Notes under the pieces: model-generated
What the model saw: the letters and a program-made list of their open reading frames with translations, nothing else
Database searches by the model: none
Told to the model about the DNA's origin: nothing
In this document: piece by piece, positions 6,061-12,839 of the stretch
Layout of the letters: each line of letters starts with the position of its first letter
Position numbering within the stretch: the first letter of the stretch is position 1
Source of the DNA: Pseudonocardiales bacterium
Lineage (GTDB): Bacteria; Actinomycetota; Actinomycetes; Mycobacteriales; Pseudonocardiaceae
DNA length: 14,500 nucleotides
Reading direction: 5' to 3'
NCBI GenBank assembly: GCA_025465385.1
Contig: JAODNG010000337.1
Coordinates: 1 to 14,500 of the forward strand
Program-made: the position numbers and the translations under genes

Positions 6061-8072
6061 GCGCCGACGTCGGCGGCACCTTCACCAAGGCGGTCGCGAT
6101 CGACTCCGTTACGGGTGAACTCGCTGGCCGCGCGGTGGTGCCCACCACCCACGAACACCGCGACGGAGTGTCCGCGGGCGTGGTGGACGTGGTCGCGAAG
6201 CTGGTCGCCGAGGTCGGTGCAGAGGCCATTGAACTGGTTACCCACTCCACCACGCAGGCGGTGAACGCGCTGCTGGAAGGCGATACCGTGCCGGTCGGTG
6301 TACTGGGTATGGCCCGGCCACCCTACCTGCGCAAAGCTCGCAGCCGGACCACGATCAGCAGGGCAGTTGCGCACGAGTTCCTCGATCTGTCCGGCGGCTT
6401 CGATGCCGGCGTGGCCCGCCAGGCACTGGCCCGGCTGGCCAGCGCCGGCGCCCAAGCGGTGTGCGTGGCGGAGGCCTTCGCGCCCGACGACTCGGCATGC
6501 GAAGACGCGGTCGCGGTGCTGGCCGCTGAGCTGGGGCTGCCGGTGACGACGTCGTCGGGGCTGACCGGCCTGTACGGTCTCGAACTGCGCACGGTCACCG
6601 CCGCGCTGAACGCCTCGATCCTGCCGATTGCGCTGCGCACCGCGGAGGTGGTGGAGGCCGGCGTAGCGGCCGCGGGGCTGACCTGCCCCGTGATGGTGAT
6701 GCGCGGTGACGGCGGTGCCACCGATCTGGCTGGGTTCCGCGCAGCACCAGCTCGCACGCTGTACTCGGGGCCTGCGGCCTCGGTGGCTGGGGCGCTGCGC
6801 ACGCTACGCATCGGCGACGGGGTGATCGTCGAGGTCGGCGGCACCTCCACCAACGTCGCGGCGATCACTGCCGGTCGTCCGGCGCTGTCCTACGTGCGGG
6901 TGGCCGGCCAGGCCACCGCGGTCAGGGCATTGGACGTGCAAGTGGCGGGGGTCGCCGGCGGATCGATGCTACGAGTGCGACGGCGCCGCATCTACGGTGT
7001 CGGGCCGCGCAGCGCACACATCGCAGGGCTGACCTATTCATGCTTCCTGGCGCCGGAGCGGTTGGCCGGCGCCCGCCCGGAGACCCTCGCGCCGCGGCCC
7101 GGGGATCCGGCCGACTACCTGGCGTTGCGGTTGGCCGACGGCACGATGGCCGCGCTGACCAATACCTGCGCCGCCAACGCGCTCGGCCTGGTTACCGACG
7201 GCGACTATGCCGCCGGTCATCGACGCTCCGCGACCGTGGCGCTGGACATCGCCGGGGCTGCGATCCGCCTTTCCGGCAACGAACTCGCCCGCCGGATGAT
7301 GCAGGCCTCCACCGAGGCGCTGGCCGACCTCGTCACCGCGGTCGCCGCGCAACACCGCCTCACTCAGCCCACCCTGATCGCTGTCGGTGGCGGCGCCAGC
7401 GTGCTCGGTCGGGCGCTGGCCGGCACGCTGGGGCTGGACTGCCAGATACCCCCGGGCGCCGAGGTGATCTCCTCAATGGGAGACGCGCTGTCGTTGGTCC
7501 GTGCCGAGCGGGAACGCACCGTGTCCCGGCCCACGCCGGCCGACGTCGACGCCCTGATCGCTGAGGTGGAAGCGGAAGCGCTCGCTGCGGGTGCGTCGCC
7601 GACCTCGCTGCAGGTCCAGGTCAGCCAGATCGGGGATCGTGGTGCGATCCGCGCGGTGGCCGTGGGCGCTCTCGTGCTCGGCTCCGGTGTGGTGCCTGGT
7701 CGGCCACCGCTGAGCCGTGAGGCGATCATCGACGTGGCCCGCGCTGCGGGCGGCTCGGAACAGGTCGACCCGGTCGGGCGGTTCTGGTTGAGCTCACACG
7801 ATGGCCGGGTGCTGCTCTTCGACCGGTTCGGCGATCCCACCCTTGACGTGCGCGGTGAAGCGATCCTGCTTGACGGCTCACCGGATGAGCTGCTGGAACC
7901 GACCATCCGATCGCTAGTCTCCCGGCACGTCCGGAATGTGGGACCGATCACAGTGCAGCCCACCACCTGGGTGGTCCAAGACGGTCGGATCCGGGAGCTG
8001 GCCGACCCGGATGCCATCGCAGAGACTGTCGGCGGCAGCGCCGCCGCTGCTGTGATCGTCGGGCGCGCCTGA
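6045..8072 (+). CDS. solo hydantoinase A / oxoprolinase (HyuA)-family protein in an iron operon
   Basis: The 675-residue protein belongs to the ASKHA-fold hydantoinase/oxoprolinase family. It starts MGVRVGADVGGTFTKAVAID, the N-terminal phosphate-binding motif. It continues with THSTTQAVNALLEGD (near 66-80), RGDGGATDLAGF, YSGPAASVAGA (near 241), EVGGTSTNVAAI (near 262-273) and a second phosphate loop GGGASVLG (near 448). Family members hydrolyse ATP to open cyclic amides or carboxylate ketones, usually with a HyuB partner; none is present. The middle (after VRALDVQVAGVAGGSMLRV) diverges from enzymes I know. Start choice: GGAGG lies 4 bases before the ATG. This gene overlaps the FTR1 stop by 16 bases and is followed 2 bases later by a membrane protein gene, so it is part of the iron operon. 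Whether it powers transport, modifies a ligand or assembles the complex is unknown. Confidence 0.85.
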   Translation: MGVRVGADVGGTFTKAVAIDSVTGELAGRAVVPTTHEHRDGVSAGVVDVVAKLVAEVGAEAIELVTHSTTQAVNALLEGDTVPVGVLGMARPPYLRKARSRTTISRAVAHEFLDLSGGFDAGVARQALARLASAGAQAVCVAEAFAPDDSACEDAVAVLAAELGLPVTTSSGLTGLYGLELRTVTAALNASILPIALRTAEVVEAGVAAAGLTCPVMVMRGDGGATDLAGFRAAPARTLYSGPAASVAGALRTLRIGDGVIVEVGGTSTNVAAITAGRPALSYVRVAGQATAVRALDVQVAGVAGGSMLRVRRRRIYGVGPRSAHIAGLTYSCFLAPERLAGARPETLAPRPGDPADYLALRLADGTMAALTNTCAANALGLVTDGDYAAGHRRSATVALDIAGAAIRLSGNELARRMMQASTEALADLVTAVAAQHRLTQPTLIAVGGGASVLGRALAGTLGLDCQIPPGAEVISSMGDALSLVRAERERTVSRPTPADVDALIAEVEAEALAAGASPTSLQVQVSQIGDRGAIRAVAVGALVLGSGVVPGRPPLSREAIIDVARAAGGSEQVDPVGRFWLSSHDGRVLLFDRFGDPTLDVRGEAILLDGSPDELLEPTIRSLVSRHVRNVGPITVQPTTWVVQDGRIRELADPDAIAETVGGSAAAAVIVGRA

Positions 8073-8074
8073 CC

Positions 8075-8527
8075 ATGGCCCTCTACACGCCTCAATCTCA
8101 GCGGCGCCGGCAGCTGGTCATCCTTGCGGTTGCGGCATTCGTCCTTGGCGGTGTGCTAGGCGGGTTCACCGGCCGATTCACCGCACCGACGCCCGCGGAC
8201 CGGGTCGCGGCGGTGCGCGAGCAAGCCCGGCAGACGTCCTCGCAGCTTCGCGTGCTGTCGTTGCACGTGGAGGCCGGGGCAGCGTCATTGGGAACGGGCG
8301 GCGACGCGGGCGCCGGTCTCGCCCTGCAACGCGCCGACGCCGACCTCACAGCGACGCTGGACCAGGCACCGTGGATCACCGCGCAACGTCGCACCGCGCT
8401 GACGACGCACCTACACGATCTGGAACGCATGGCGAGTTCCGGAGCGGCAACGAAGCCGTTTGCCGCCGATGTCGACAGCCTCGCCACCGAGATCGACACC
8501 ACGTTCGGCCTCAGTCCCGCATCCTGA
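8075..8527 (+). CDS. membrane-anchored extracytoplasmic helical protein, last gene of iron operon
   Basis: This 150-residue protein has a basic cytosolic N-terminus (QSQRRRQ) and one transmembrane helix (about 14-34, LVILAVAAFVLGGVLGGFTG). The remaining ~115 residues are predicted outside and alpha-helical, with heptad-like spacing in DRVAAVREQARQTSSQLRVLSLHVEAG and DADLTATLDQAPWITAQRRTALTTHLHDLERM. There are no cysteines. I do not recognise a named family. The gene follows the HyuA-like gene after 2 bases and has no strong ribosome site of its own, implying translational coupling. With the lipoprotein it brackets the permease and the ATPase-fold protein, suggesting an extracytoplasmic accessory or scaffold role (inference). 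No terminator hairpin is evident after the stop. Confidence 0.72.
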   Translation: MALYTPQSQRRRQLVILAVAAFVLGGVLGGFTGRFTAPTPADRVAAVREQARQTSSQLRVLSLHVEAGAASLGTGGDAGAGLALQRADADLTATLDQAPWITAQRRTALTTHLHDLERMASSGAATKPFAADVDSLATEIDTTFGLSPAS

Positions 8528-8577
8528 ATCCGCCGTCAGGACCATTTACCCAGCGAAGCGCATCGACTGCCGACTGT

Positions 8578-8617
8578 TGTGATTCGCGCTAAAAGCTGCG
8601 CGAACCTTTTAGTCACA
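8578..8617 (+). repeat. nested, mutually exclusive inverted repeats upstream of rpf
   Basis: Two perfect 7-bp inverted repeats interlock. TTCGCGC (8583-8589) pairs with GCGCGAA (8598-8604) across an 8-base loop. CTAAAAG (8589-8595), which lies in that loop, pairs with CTTTTAG (8606-8612). An outer TGTGA (8578-8582) and TCACA (8613-8617) enclose both. The two stems cannot form together, as in attenuators or composite operators. Confidence 0.5.
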
Positions 8618-8800
8618 TCATTGGCTAGCGGGGAAATCATCGGTTGACGTTAGATGAAACGCTTCTTAACGGCTTCAAAAATAGCGCACCGCTCATCCCA
8701 TGAAAGCGACCGTTCGGCGCTGGAAGAGGCCGTTTACTACCGTTTCGGTGCCTGCGATGAGGAAATAAACAGGTAGCTGTCCTCACCATTCGGCACCTTT

Positions 8801-8806
8801 TAGGGT
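8801..8806 (+). promoter_or_regulatory. candidate rpf -10 element
   Basis: TAGGGT fits the mycobacterial TANNNT -10 consensus and would give a leader of about 13-14 bases before the rpf ATG at 8827. No convincing -35 accompanies it. Low certainty. Confidence 0.25.
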
Positions 8807-8826
8807 AATCGGGAATCGAGTCCTCT

Positions 8827-9177
8827 ATGTCGCGAGGTAAGCACCGACCACACACCCGACGACGCCTACCTGGTTTTGTCGCCGCAGCCTGTATATCGGT
8901 GGCCGCCGGTAGTCTACTCGTGGGCACGGCAGCCGCCTCTCCCGGAGAGAATTGGGATGCGGTCGCGCAGTGCGAGTCCGGGGGAAACTGGGCGATCAAC
9001 ACGGGCAACGGCTTCTTCGGCGGACTACAGTTCACACTTCCGACTTGGCGCGCTAACGGCGGCCTGGGTAATCCCGCTCACGCCTCTCGGGCGCAGCAGA
9101 TCACCGTCGCCGAGCGGGTCCTGAGGTCGCAGGGCATCGGTGCGTGGCCAGTATGTGGAAAACGGATCTGGTTCTGA
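8827..9177 (+). CDS. secreted resuscitation-promoting factor (Rpf), single-domain
   Basis: This 116-residue secreted protein has a basic N-region, a hydrophobic core (GFVAAACISVAAGSLLVGTAAA) and a probable signal peptidase site near residues 37-38. The Rpf domain (about 41-110) follows directly. NWDAVAQCESGGNWAINTGNGFFGGLQF carries the catalytic glutamate Glu50. Cys49 and Cys110 are the conserved disulfide pair, and VAERVLRSQGIGAWPVC closes the domain. Rpfs are lysozyme/lytic transglycosylase-fold muralytic enzymes that cleave peptidoglycan and promote exit from dormancy. With no LysM, DUF or Pro-rich extension it resembles the short M. tuberculosis RpfC/RpfD/RpfE class rather than RpfA or RpfB; which of them cannot be decided. 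It stands alone behind a 299-base leader with unusual inverted repeats. The ATG start lacks a strong Shine-Dalgarno. Confidence 0.93.
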   Translation: MSRGKHRPHTRRRLPGFVAAACISVAAGSLLVGTAAASPGENWDAVAQCESGGNWAINTGNGFFGGLQFTLPTWRANGGLGNPAHASRAQQITVAERVLRSQGIGAWPVCGKRIWF

Positions 9178-9318
9178 TAGGGAAATCCCCTCTAATCCCG
9201 CTTTGACGCGGACCCAGCGCGCTGTACCACCGCAGCGGGAATGCGCCGCCCGGCCCAACTTGTTCTGCACAGTGCTGGGACTGGTGTGGCTTAGCAAGAT
9301 CAGGGTAAGGGTGGTGTC

Positions 9319-10656
9319 GTGGACGCGAGGTCGGCGCTGACCTCCACGAGCGCTACGAGGGCTGCTCAGCGGCTGCCTCCCGAGGTGTGGGTCCTGGTCA
9401 CAGTCAGTTTCGTGATCGCTCTCGGCTTCGGAATCGTCGCACCCGCGTTGCCGACCTTCGCTCGCAGCTTCGATGTCAGCGTCACCGCGGCCTCGATCGT
9501 GATCAGTGCCTTCGCCTTCATGCGGCTGGCGTTTGCGCCGATCAGCGGCAAGCTGGTGTCGGCGCTCGGAGAGCGGCCGGTTTACATCTGGGGCATCATC
9601 GTGGTCGGTTTGTCGACTGGCGCGTGCGCATTCGCCACAGATTATTGGCAGCTGCTGATATTGCGGTCGATGGGCGGTGTCGGGTCGACCATGTTCACCG
9701 TCTCGGCCGTCGCGCTGTTGATCCGGCTCACCCCGCCGCCGCTACGCGGGCGGTCCACCAGCTTGTGGTCGAGCAGTTTCCTGCTTGGCGGTGTCACTGG
9801 ACCCCTGGTCGGCGGGGGATTGATCAGCGTCTCGCTGCGCGCGCCTTTTGTGGTCTATGCGATCACGCTGTTCGTCGCGGCCGGGGTGGCTTGGCTGTTC
9901 CTGCGCCGCTCACCGGTGGTCGGCGTGGTATCGGCCGAAGTAATCCCGGCACTCACGGTACGTAGGGCATTCGGTCATCCGGCGTACCGCGCCGCGCTAG
10001 CTTCGAACTTCGCCAATGGCTGGGCGGTCACTGGCGTGCGGGTCTCGCTGGTGCCGCTGTTCGTCGTCGAAGTGCTCCATCGCGCGGAGTCGCTGGCTGG
10101 GCTCGCGCTCTCGGTGTTCGCCGCGGGCACTGTGGCCGTATTGACGTTTTCCGGCAGGCTCGCGGATTCGCTCGGGCGCCGGCCACCGATGCTGATCGGA
10201 CTGGTCATCACCGGTAGCGCGACGATCTGGCTAGGTTTCACCAGCGGGATCCCGCAATTCCTTGCCGCCGCGCTGATCGCGGGGGCCGGCACCGGGCTGA
10301 TCACGCCAGCGCAGGGAGCCACAGTTGCCGACGTGATCGGCTCGCACACCAAGGGCGGCCCAGCGCTAGCCGTTGCGCAGATGACCGCTGATATCGGCGC
10401 GATCCTCGGTCCAATCGCGACCGGACTACTCGCCGACAAGCTGTCCTACCCTGCCGCCTTCGTCCTGACCGGCAGCGTCTCGCTGCTCGCTGCGGTTGTC
10501 TGGCTGCGCTCTCCTGAACCGCGCACCGCGGCGGACTCAGCGCGCGCCGACCCCGATCAAGGCGCCGACCAGATAGGTGGCGACTGCGGCGATCGCGCCG
10601 AAGCTCACCTGGCGCAGCCCGCCCAGCCACCACGAGCGGGTGGTGAACCGGGATGA
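9319..10656 (+). CDS. MFS transporter, DHA1-type drug-exporter-like
   Basis: The 445-residue protein has 12 predicted transmembrane helices typical of the major facilitator superfamily. The cytosolic loop 2-3 motif A is seen as GKLVSALGERPVY (about 75-87), repeated in the second half as GRLADSLGRRPPM (loop 8-9). GGVTGPLVGGG matches the motif C region of helix 5, typical of proton-driven exporters. The substrate is unknown. The GTG start has only a weak upstream purine run; the hydrophobic first helix begins near residue 23. The last helix ends about VVWLRSPEPR (residue ~400). The following ~40 residues (rich in D, A, Q, P) are read from the antisense of the convergent VIT1/CCC1 gene and probably have no function. 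Confidence 0.9.
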   Translation: MDARSALTSTSATRAAQRLPPEVWVLVTVSFVIALGFGIVAPALPTFARSFDVSVTAASIVISAFAFMRLAFAPISGKLVSALGERPVYIWGIIVVGLSTGACAFATDYWQLLILRSMGGVGSTMFTVSAVALLIRLTPPPLRGRSTSLWSSSFLLGGVTGPLVGGGLISVSLRAPFVVYAITLFVAAGVAWLFLRRSPVVGVVSAEVIPALTVRRAFGHPAYRAALASNFANGWAVTGVRVSLVPLFVVEVLHRAESLAGLALSVFAAGTVAVLTFSGRLADSLGRRPPMLIGLVITGSATIWLGFTSGIPQFLAAALIAGAGTGLITPAQGATVADVIGSHTKGGPALAVAQMTADIGAILGPIATGLLADKLSYPAAFVLTGSVSLLAAVVWLRSPEPRTAADSARADPDQGADQIGGDCGDRAEAHLAQPAQPPRAGGEPG

Positions 10657-11247
10657 GAGGGCCCCGGCCACGAACAGCCCGCCCGCGCCGGCGGCAAGAC
10701 CCGTGAGCAGCGACGCGAAGCCCAGCAGGTAGGGGATCAGCGGGACCAGCGCGCCGATCGCGAAGCACAGGAAAGACGAACTGGCGGCCACCCACGGGGA
10801 CGGTTGCTCGTCGGGATTGACACCGAGTTCCTGATTGATGTGCACCCGGATCGCCAGCGTCGGATTGGCGTGCACCTCGGCTGCCACCTGCTTCGCGGTC
10901 TCGCGGGTCAACCCCATCTGGACGTAGGAGCTCACCAGCTCGGCTTGCTCCGCCGCCGGATGCCGGCGCAACTCCTCGCGTTCCACCTTGACCTCGGCGC
11001 GCACCTGGTCGTTCTGGGTCTCGACCGACGCATATTCTCCGAGTGCCATCGAGAACGCGCCCGCCACCAGCCCCGCCATCCCGGTCAACACGATCAGATG
11101 AACGCCCGCACCACTGCCGCCCACACCTGCGATCAGGGCCATGTTGGTCACCAGACCATCCATCGCGCCGAATACGGCCGGTCGGAGCCATCCTCCGGAT
11201 ACGTCCTGGTGGACGTGCCCGATCTCGTCTCCCGGCTCGACATTCAT
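10537..11247 (-). CDS. VIT1/CCC1-family Fe2+/Mn2+ transporter
   Basis: The 236-residue membrane protein has the VIT/CCC1 layout of five transmembrane helices with a cytosolic metal-binding helical insert between TM2 and TM3. TM1 contains FGAMDGLVTNMALIAGV, the family's diagnostic stretch with the membrane-embedded Asp. TM2 leads into ALGEYASVETQNDQ, another signature. The insert (about 75-135) holds repeated glutamates (EVKVEREELRRHPAAEQAEL, QELGVNPDE) that coordinate divalent metal in plant VIT1. Family members export Fe2+ or Mn2+ from the cytosol in bacteria. The ATG has no strong ribosome site. The last ~39 codons overlap antisense with the MFS gene. With the FTR1 operon 2 kb upstream this gives one iron importer and one probable iron/manganese exporter in the window. 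Confidence 0.9.
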   Translation of the reverse strand: MNVEPGDEIGHVHQDVSGGWLRPAVFGAMDGLVTNMALIAGVGGSGAGVHLIVLTGMAGLVAGAFSMALGEYASVETQNDQVRAEVKVEREELRRHPAAEQAELVSSYVQMGLTRETAKQVAAEVHANPTLAIRVHINQELGVNPDEQPSPWVAASSSFLCFAIGALVPLIPYLLGFASLLTGLAAGAGGLFVAGALSSRFTTRSWWLGGLRQVSFGAIAAVATYLVGALIGVGAR

Positions 11248-11364
11248 GATTGATCACCGCATTTCAGCGCCACTTAGCGACCACGGTACGGAGCGCAGCG
11301 AAGCACGGCTGTACTCAGGTTCGCCTCGCCATGGGCAGCCTCGCCTCGTCTCCGAGCGACTGGC

Positions 11365-11370
11365 TAGTCT
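11365..11370 (+). promoter_or_regulatory. candidate leaderless -10 of the MauE/DoxX-DsbA operon
   Basis: TAGTCT matches TANNNT and is separated by 6 bases (GATTGG) from the GTG start of the MauE-like gene, so transcription would start at the start codon. The gene has no Shine-Dalgarno, in agreement. No clear -35 hexamer is visible. Confidence 0.45.
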
Positions 11371-11376
11371 GATTGG

Positions 11377-11889
11377 GTGGCTCGCCTATCCCGCTCCGCC
11401 GTCGATGGGCTGGGCACTGTGGTGCGACTGGGCCTGGCCGCGGTGTTTCTGGTCTCGGGAGCGCTCAAGGTCGTAGACCCGGCCCAGACCCGGATAGCGG
11501 TGCGCGCCTACGAACTGTTGCCGCCGGACGTGGTCGGGCCGGTCGCCACCGCATTGCCGCTGCTGGAACTGGTACTGGGAACCCTGCTATTGGTGGGTGC
11601 ATTCACCCGGTGGGTAGCCCTCGCCGCGGCGGTGCTACTGGTAGTACTGATGATTGCGGTGGCACAGGCCTGGGCTCGCGGATTGTCCATTGATTGCGGA
11701 TGCTTCGGCGGTGGGGGAGCAGTGGCCAAGGGGGACACGCGCTACCCGCAGGAGCTGGCGCGCGACCTCGGCACGTGGCTGTTGGCGTTATGGCTAGTGG
11801 TGCGGCCGCGGACAGCGCTGAGCGTTGACGGGTGGCTGCGGGCGGATCCCGGCGCACAGTGGCGCGTCGCCGGGAATTCAGTCAATTGA
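11377..11889 (+). CDS. MauE/DoxX-family redox-associated membrane protein
   Basis: This 170-residue protein has four hydrophobic helices (about 12-30, 52-75, 79-98, 126-142). It begins with the DoxX-like pattern VVRLGLAAVFLVSGALKVVDP and contains SIDCGCFGGGG (residues 105-114), the CxC motif (Cys107, Cys109) characteristic of MauE-type members. MauE proteins support disulfide formation or redox maturation at the membrane. The gene is followed after 17 bases by a DsbA-like protein, so it may reoxidise or otherwise serve that partner in place of DsbB/VKOR, neither of which is encoded here (inference). The GTG start is favoured by a TAGTCT hexamer placed for a leaderless transcript. Confidence 0.85.
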   Translation: MARLSRSAVDGLGTVVRLGLAAVFLVSGALKVVDPAQTRIAVRAYELLPPDVVGPVATALPLLELVLGTLLLVGAFTRWVALAAAVLLVVLMIAVAQAWARGLSIDCGCFGGGGAVAKGDTRYPQELARDLGTWLLALWLVVRPRTALSVDGWLRADPGAQWRVAGNSVN

Positions 11890-11906
11890 GCAAGAAGGGA
11901 CGTGTC

Positions 11907-12686
11907 GTGGACGGCGGCGAGAGGGCCGAGGACAAGCGCAAGCGGCAGGCTGCGCAGGCGGTGACGGCGGCCCGCGGGAGCGGTGGCGGCAACCGCGGGA
12001 TGATCGCGGGGATCGCCATCGTGGTGGTGCTAGCCGTTGTCGTCGGGGTCGGGCTATGGCTGCAGAACCGCAACAAGCCGGATGCCTTACCGGTGGCGAT
12101 TCCGGTCGCCGCTGCCGGCGTGCAGTATCCGGTTTCCGCGCAAGGCGACGCCATCGTAACCGGCAGCCCACAGGCGCCGACGACCATCGATGTCTACGAG
12201 GACTTCATGTGTCCGATCTGTGGACAGTTCGAGAAGCTCTACCATCCGCGGCTTGCGCAAGCCGCTGCGGACGGCAAGGCCAAGGTGGTCTACCACCCGG
12301 TAGCCATCCTCGATCAGCTGTCGGTTCCGCCTGGATACTCCACGCTCGCCGCCGGTGCGACGTACTGCGCCACCGAGGCCGATATCTTCCCTCGCTTCCA
12401 CGACAGCCTGTTCGCAGCGCAGCCAGCGGAGGGCGGTCAGGGGTGGACCACCGCGCAACTCCAGCAGCTCGGTCGCTCGCTGGGAGCCGGCGACACCTTC
12501 GCGACTTGTGTGAAGGCTGGTGCGCAGCAGCGGGTCGCCACCGCAACCGCCAACGCAAGTCGCTACATCAGTGGCCTGCGACCCGATCACCGATTCGGCA
12601 CTCCGAGTGTCGTCGTCAACGGTGCCATCATCAACATCAGTGACGAAGGATGGTTGGACCAGGCACTGAGCGCCAACCGACGCTGA
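11907..12686 (+). CDS. membrane-anchored DsbA-like thioredoxin-fold protein
   Basis: The 259-residue protein has a charged cytosolic N-terminus, one transmembrane helix (about 32-52, MIAGIAIVVVLAVVVGVGLW) and an extracytoplasmic DsbA-like domain. The active site is YEDFMCPICGQFEK with Cys102 and Cys105 (CPIC). The cis-proline loop is FGTPSVVVNG (Pro233). Two more cysteines (154 and 201) may form a structural disulfide in the helical insert. It probably oxidises or isomerises disulfides in exported proteins; Rpf, encoded nearby with one conserved disulfide, is a conceivable client. I start at the GTG preceded by AGAAGGGA with 6 bases spacing. An in-frame TTG 7 codons upstream overlaps the MauE stop but has no ribosome site. 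The two genes form an operon. Confidence 0.87.
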   Translation: MDGGERAEDKRKRQAAQAVTAARGSGGGNRGMIAGIAIVVVLAVVVGVGLWLQNRNKPDALPVAIPVAAAGVQYPVSAQGDAIVTGSPQAPTTIDVYEDFMCPICGQFEKLYHPRLAQAAADGKAKVVYHPVAILDQLSVPPGYSTLAAGATYCATEADIFPRFHDSLFAAQPAEGGQGWTTAQLQQLGRSLGAGDTFATCVKAGAQQRVATATANASRYISGLRPDHRFGTPSVVVNGAIINISDEGWLDQALSANRR

Positions 12687-12765
12687 CCCGGGTCCTGTCA
12701 TGGATCATTGCTGGCCCTCGTGTACCGTGGCCAACGCGCCGCGGTGGGGCCGTGGTGATCGCTTC

Positions 12766-12838
12766 GGGGCTGTAGCGCAGCTGGTAGCGCACCGCACTGG
12801 CAGTGCGGGGGTCACGGGTTCGAATCCCGTCAGCTCCA
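12766..12838 (+). tRNA. tRNA-Ala (anticodon GGC)
   Basis: The 73-base cloverleaf folds cleanly. Acceptor arms GGGGCTG (12766-12772) and CAGCTCC (12831-12837) contain the G3:U70 pair that marks tRNA-Ala. The anticodon stem is CCGCA/TGCGG around the loop CTGGCAG, with GGC at positions 34-36, reading GCC/GCU alanine codons. The T arm is GTCACGGGTTCGAATCCCGT-like with the invariant GGTTCGAATCC. The discriminator is A; CCA is not encoded. Upstream TACCGT (12723-12728) could be a -10 but lacks a good -35. Confidence 0.96.
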
Positions 12839-12839
12839 C

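Larger units (their letters stand above)
8528..8826. other. long leader/intergenic region upstream of rpf
   Basis: These 299 bases separate the iron operon from rpf and are less GC-rich than the flanking genes. They contain the overlapping inverted repeats at 8578-8617, a TTGACG (8644-8649) without a good -10, and TAGGGT (8801-8806), a TANNNT hexamer about 20 bases before the rpf ATG. No ORF of note is present. I looked for the ydaO (c-di-AMP) riboswitch that precedes many actinobacterial rpf genes and did not see its conserved blocks. Confidence 0.45.

Noticed and set aside
7364..8095. 243-codon minus-strand frame opposite the HyuA-like gene
   Set aside because: Ser/Arg/Pro/Thr-rich shadow; the plus-strand frame carries clear ASKHA motifs throughout.
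8578..8617. CRP-type operator TGTGA...TCACA before rpf
   Set aside because: CRP sites have 6 bases between the halves; here there are 30, so it is not a CRP box.
8528..8826. ydaO/c-di-AMP riboswitch in the rpf leader
   Set aside because: The conserved sequence blocks of that riboswitch are not visible in the leader.
9196..9241. TCCCGCT...AGCGGGA inverted repeat after rpf as terminator
   Set aside because: The arms are only 7 bp with a loop of over 30 bases and no T-run, so a functional terminator is unlikely; a TTGACG inside it may instead be a weak promoter element for the MFS gene.
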